A DNA stretch of 34,555 nucleotides, taken from NCBI GenBank assembly GCA_016840125.1, contig JAEOSY010000461.1, positions 1-34,555 on the forward strand, in the 5' to 3' direction. Positions 33,281 to 34,555 of the stretch are shown here, piece after piece. Each line of letters begins with the position of its first letter. Within the stretch, counting starts at the first letter, position 1. Origin of the DNA: Candidatus Helarchaeota archaeon (GTDB taxonomy: Archaea; Asgardarchaeota; Lokiarchaeia; Helarchaeales; HEL-GB-A). The notes beneath the pieces were generated by a model, which saw nothing but the letters and a program-made list of their open reading frames with translations, was not told the DNA's origin and did not search any database. The position numbers and the translations under genes were made by a program.

Positions 33281-34540
33281 TTACCGAGTACGGAGCCAGC
33301 CGGTCTCCGGACGGATCGATTTCACTCTAATTTCCTTCACCAATGCAGCCGGGTATTCCGGGATTTGTTCTTCAATCACATAAATATTAACCTCCTTTTT
33401 TTGGGTGATAGTAAAAATTTTATACCAGAATCGCTCAATGAATTTTTTTTCACTTCGGGGCACAACACGCGCCATGATGTATGCCGTATGATTCCGAATC
33501 AAGTGCGCGCCGAAGTTCAGAGTCAGTAATAAGTGCGTGGAGAGGGGTTGATCCCCGTATGTCAGGGATTCATTAAGCATGGCGAGCTCAGGGGACTTGA
33601 TAACGCGCTTCCAGAGCTGGAAGGGGGATTCAATCGGGAGAAATGATTGGGTTAACTCCAATAAGTCTAATTTCTTGGTCATATCGTGCCCTGCGAGGTA
33701 CCGCGAATAGGTGGGAACCCGGGTCACGCGGGTCATGCTGGCTGCCAACTGATCCGCGAGCGCCAGTTTGTAATAGAGTGAGGCGACCTTATTCCCGTGT
33801 TGATTCCGGATTTGTTGCAGGAATTCCCGAAGGGTAATGGTGGTAGTTTCGCGGCGCTCGTGCCACTCGTAATGGAGTAGTAATAATAAACCGCTCAAAT
33901 TATGATTCACATCATAATACTTGTTCAGGAAATCTATCCCCCCTACTTTGGGGATGAGATCGTGAAGCAGGATTGCCTTGAGAAATTGTTTCTCACTATC
34001 AGAAAAACTAATGATTGGGGGGATGTAAGAGCCATGATGCTGAATCGGGGATACTTCGGGGTCTCGCAATCGGAATTTCCCCATCCCCGCACTCCGGAGC
34101 TGTCCGATCCCCCGTAATCCGACTTCCGCAAGCACTTTATTATACTGGGGATAGTTGGTCTGAAAATGCACCATGAAGGATTGGGGTACCACCTGAAACT
34201 CCATATTTTCCTTAATGTAATATTTTTTTTGCTCAAACCCAGCTTGCGATTTCGCCACCAACTGGTAATCCGCGGGGAGTGGTCCGGGAATCTGCGCTTG
34301 AAGGAGTTTGACGAGCCCTTGGGTGTCGACTTTTTTCCGGGGGATGAGGTCGCTCATGAACTCCACGATGAACTCATGGGATGCGGGAACCGGTTCGTGG
34401 TATTCATACACATCCGCATACTTGTACCGGCAGATCCCATTCCCCGCCGATTCCCACCCCCCAAACTGAAATTCTCTGGTGTTTCGAATCACCTCTTTAA
34501 ATTCAGCAATTTGCTCAGGGGTGGGGTTCAGAATGTCCAT
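33281..34540 (-). CDS. Uncharacterised protein with glycine-rich RAMP-like loop and HD-like domain
   Basis: The 419-residue protein is not one I can name. Residues 141-157 read GLRGIGQLRSAGMGKFR, close to the glycine-rich loop GxGxxxSxGxGxF of RAMP proteins (Cas5/6/7 and Csm/Cmr subunits). Residues about 185-275 carry an HD-like ligand pattern: LLHD (His193-Asp194), NHNLSGLLLLL (His213), HYEWH (His223, His227) and LALADQLAAS (Asp263), reminiscent of the HD domain of Cas10 and Cas3''. No membrane segment or signal peptide is present. Bases are visibly GC-richer than in most genes here (36 of 60 in 33721-33780), suggesting a different origin. The ATG at 34540 is close to the window edge; upstream context is unseen. 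Confidence 0.6.
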   Translation of the reverse strand: MDILNPTPEQIAEFKEVIRNTREFQFGGWESAGNGICRYKYADVYEYHEPVPASHEFIVEFMSDLIPRKKVDTQGLVKLLQAQIPGPLPADYQLVAKSQAGFEQKKYYIKENMEFQVVPQSFMVHFQTNYPQYNKVLAEVGLRGIGQLRSAGMGKFRLRDPEVSPIQHHGSYIPPIISFSDSEKQFLKAILLHDLIPKVGGIDFLNKYYDVNHNLSGLLLLLHYEWHERRETTTITLREFLQQIRNQHGNKVASLYYKLALADQLAASMTRVTRVPTYSRYLAGHDMTKKLDLLELTQSFLPIESPFQLWKRVIKSPELAMLNESLTYGDQPLSTHLLLTLNFGAHLIRNHTAYIMARVVPRSEKKFIERFWYKIFTITQKKEVNIYVIEEQIPEYPAALVKEIRVKSIRPETGWLRTR

Positions 34541-34555
34541 GAGAATTGAATTATG

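Noticed and set aside
33239..33529. 96-codon plus-strand frame opposite the 3' end of the GC-rich gene
   Set aside because: Antisense shadow; low-complexity start and no motif. GC-rich genes produce such frames by chance.
34166..34549. 127-codon plus-strand frame near the window end
   Set aside because: Antisense to the GC-rich gene; the translated sequence has no domain-like pattern.
1..34555. CRISPR arrays, rRNA, tRNA and insertion sequences
   Set aside because: No regularly spaced repeats, conserved RNA cores or transposase genes were recognised by eye; a computational scan could still find a diverged element.

Overview
The window looks like a stretch of an archaeal chromosome, most probably from an Asgard (Promethearchaeota/Lokiarchaeia-like) lineage. 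Direct evidence for Archaea is a TFB transcription factor, an archaeal histone, an ABCE1/RLI ribosome-recycling ATPase, a geranylgeranyl-reductase-type enzyme next to a CDP-alcohol phosphatidyltransferase, an OGG1-type glycosylase, and TATA boxes about 25-30 bases ahead of several genes. The Asgard assignment is an inference. It rests mainly on a single-domain gelsolin-like protein (24937-25263, minus) and a longin/roadblock-like protein with a C-terminal winged helix (10719-11399, minus). The background is AT-rich and the genes are tightly packed: several convergent pairs have touching or overlapping stop codons (6793/6795, 8767/8768, 20050/20053).

Layout. 1-451: 3' part of a TFB gene. 452-1061: no convincing gene. 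1062-2786: an unknown soluble protein and a small membrane protein. 2804-5901 (minus): ABCE1/RLI followed by an MFS transporter. 6011-8767: a cysteine-rich 4Fe-4S protein, an unknown 145-residue protein on the other strand, and a large membrane protein. 8768-9772 (minus): an exported, membrane-anchored M28 peptidase. 10456-11399: histone facing a longin-like/wHTH protein. 11924-17020: anaerobic ribonucleotide reductase NrdD interrupted by two large LAGLIDADG inteins, with a perfect 22-bp palindrome just ahead of its TATA box. 17041-17976 (minus): GyrI-like effector-binding protein and ArsR-like regulator. 18101-20053: a TrmO/TsaA-like protein fused to an unrelated Cys-rich domain, then a GNAT-YoaP protein.

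20050-22947 (minus) is a compact membrane-lipid cluster: FAD-dependent GGR/FixC-like reductase, 2[4Fe-4S] ferredoxin, CDP-alcohol phosphatidyltransferase and PEMT/ICMT-like methyltransferase. 23055-24843 (minus) is a two-subunit LeuCD/homoaconitase-type dehydratase. 24937-26769 (minus) holds the gelsolin-like protein, OGG1 and a DUF2299-like protein. 26981-28732 is a thiolase plus DUF35 pair. 28944-30378 is an unknown 125-residue protein plus a DHH/DHHA1 phosphoesterase. 30381-33100 holds a TIM-barrel sugar isomerase-like protein and an FAH-family enzyme on the minus strand, divergent from a cyclase/formamidase-like metalloenzyme.

33101-34540 is the oddest part: a promoter-like element ahead of a possibly structured RNA, then a visibly GC-richer minus-strand gene. 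Its protein joins a RAMP-like glycine-rich loop to an HD-like metal-binding domain. I could not assign it to a known family. No CRISPR array, tRNA, rRNA or insertion sequence was recognised by eye. NrdD's activase (NrdG) is not in the window.
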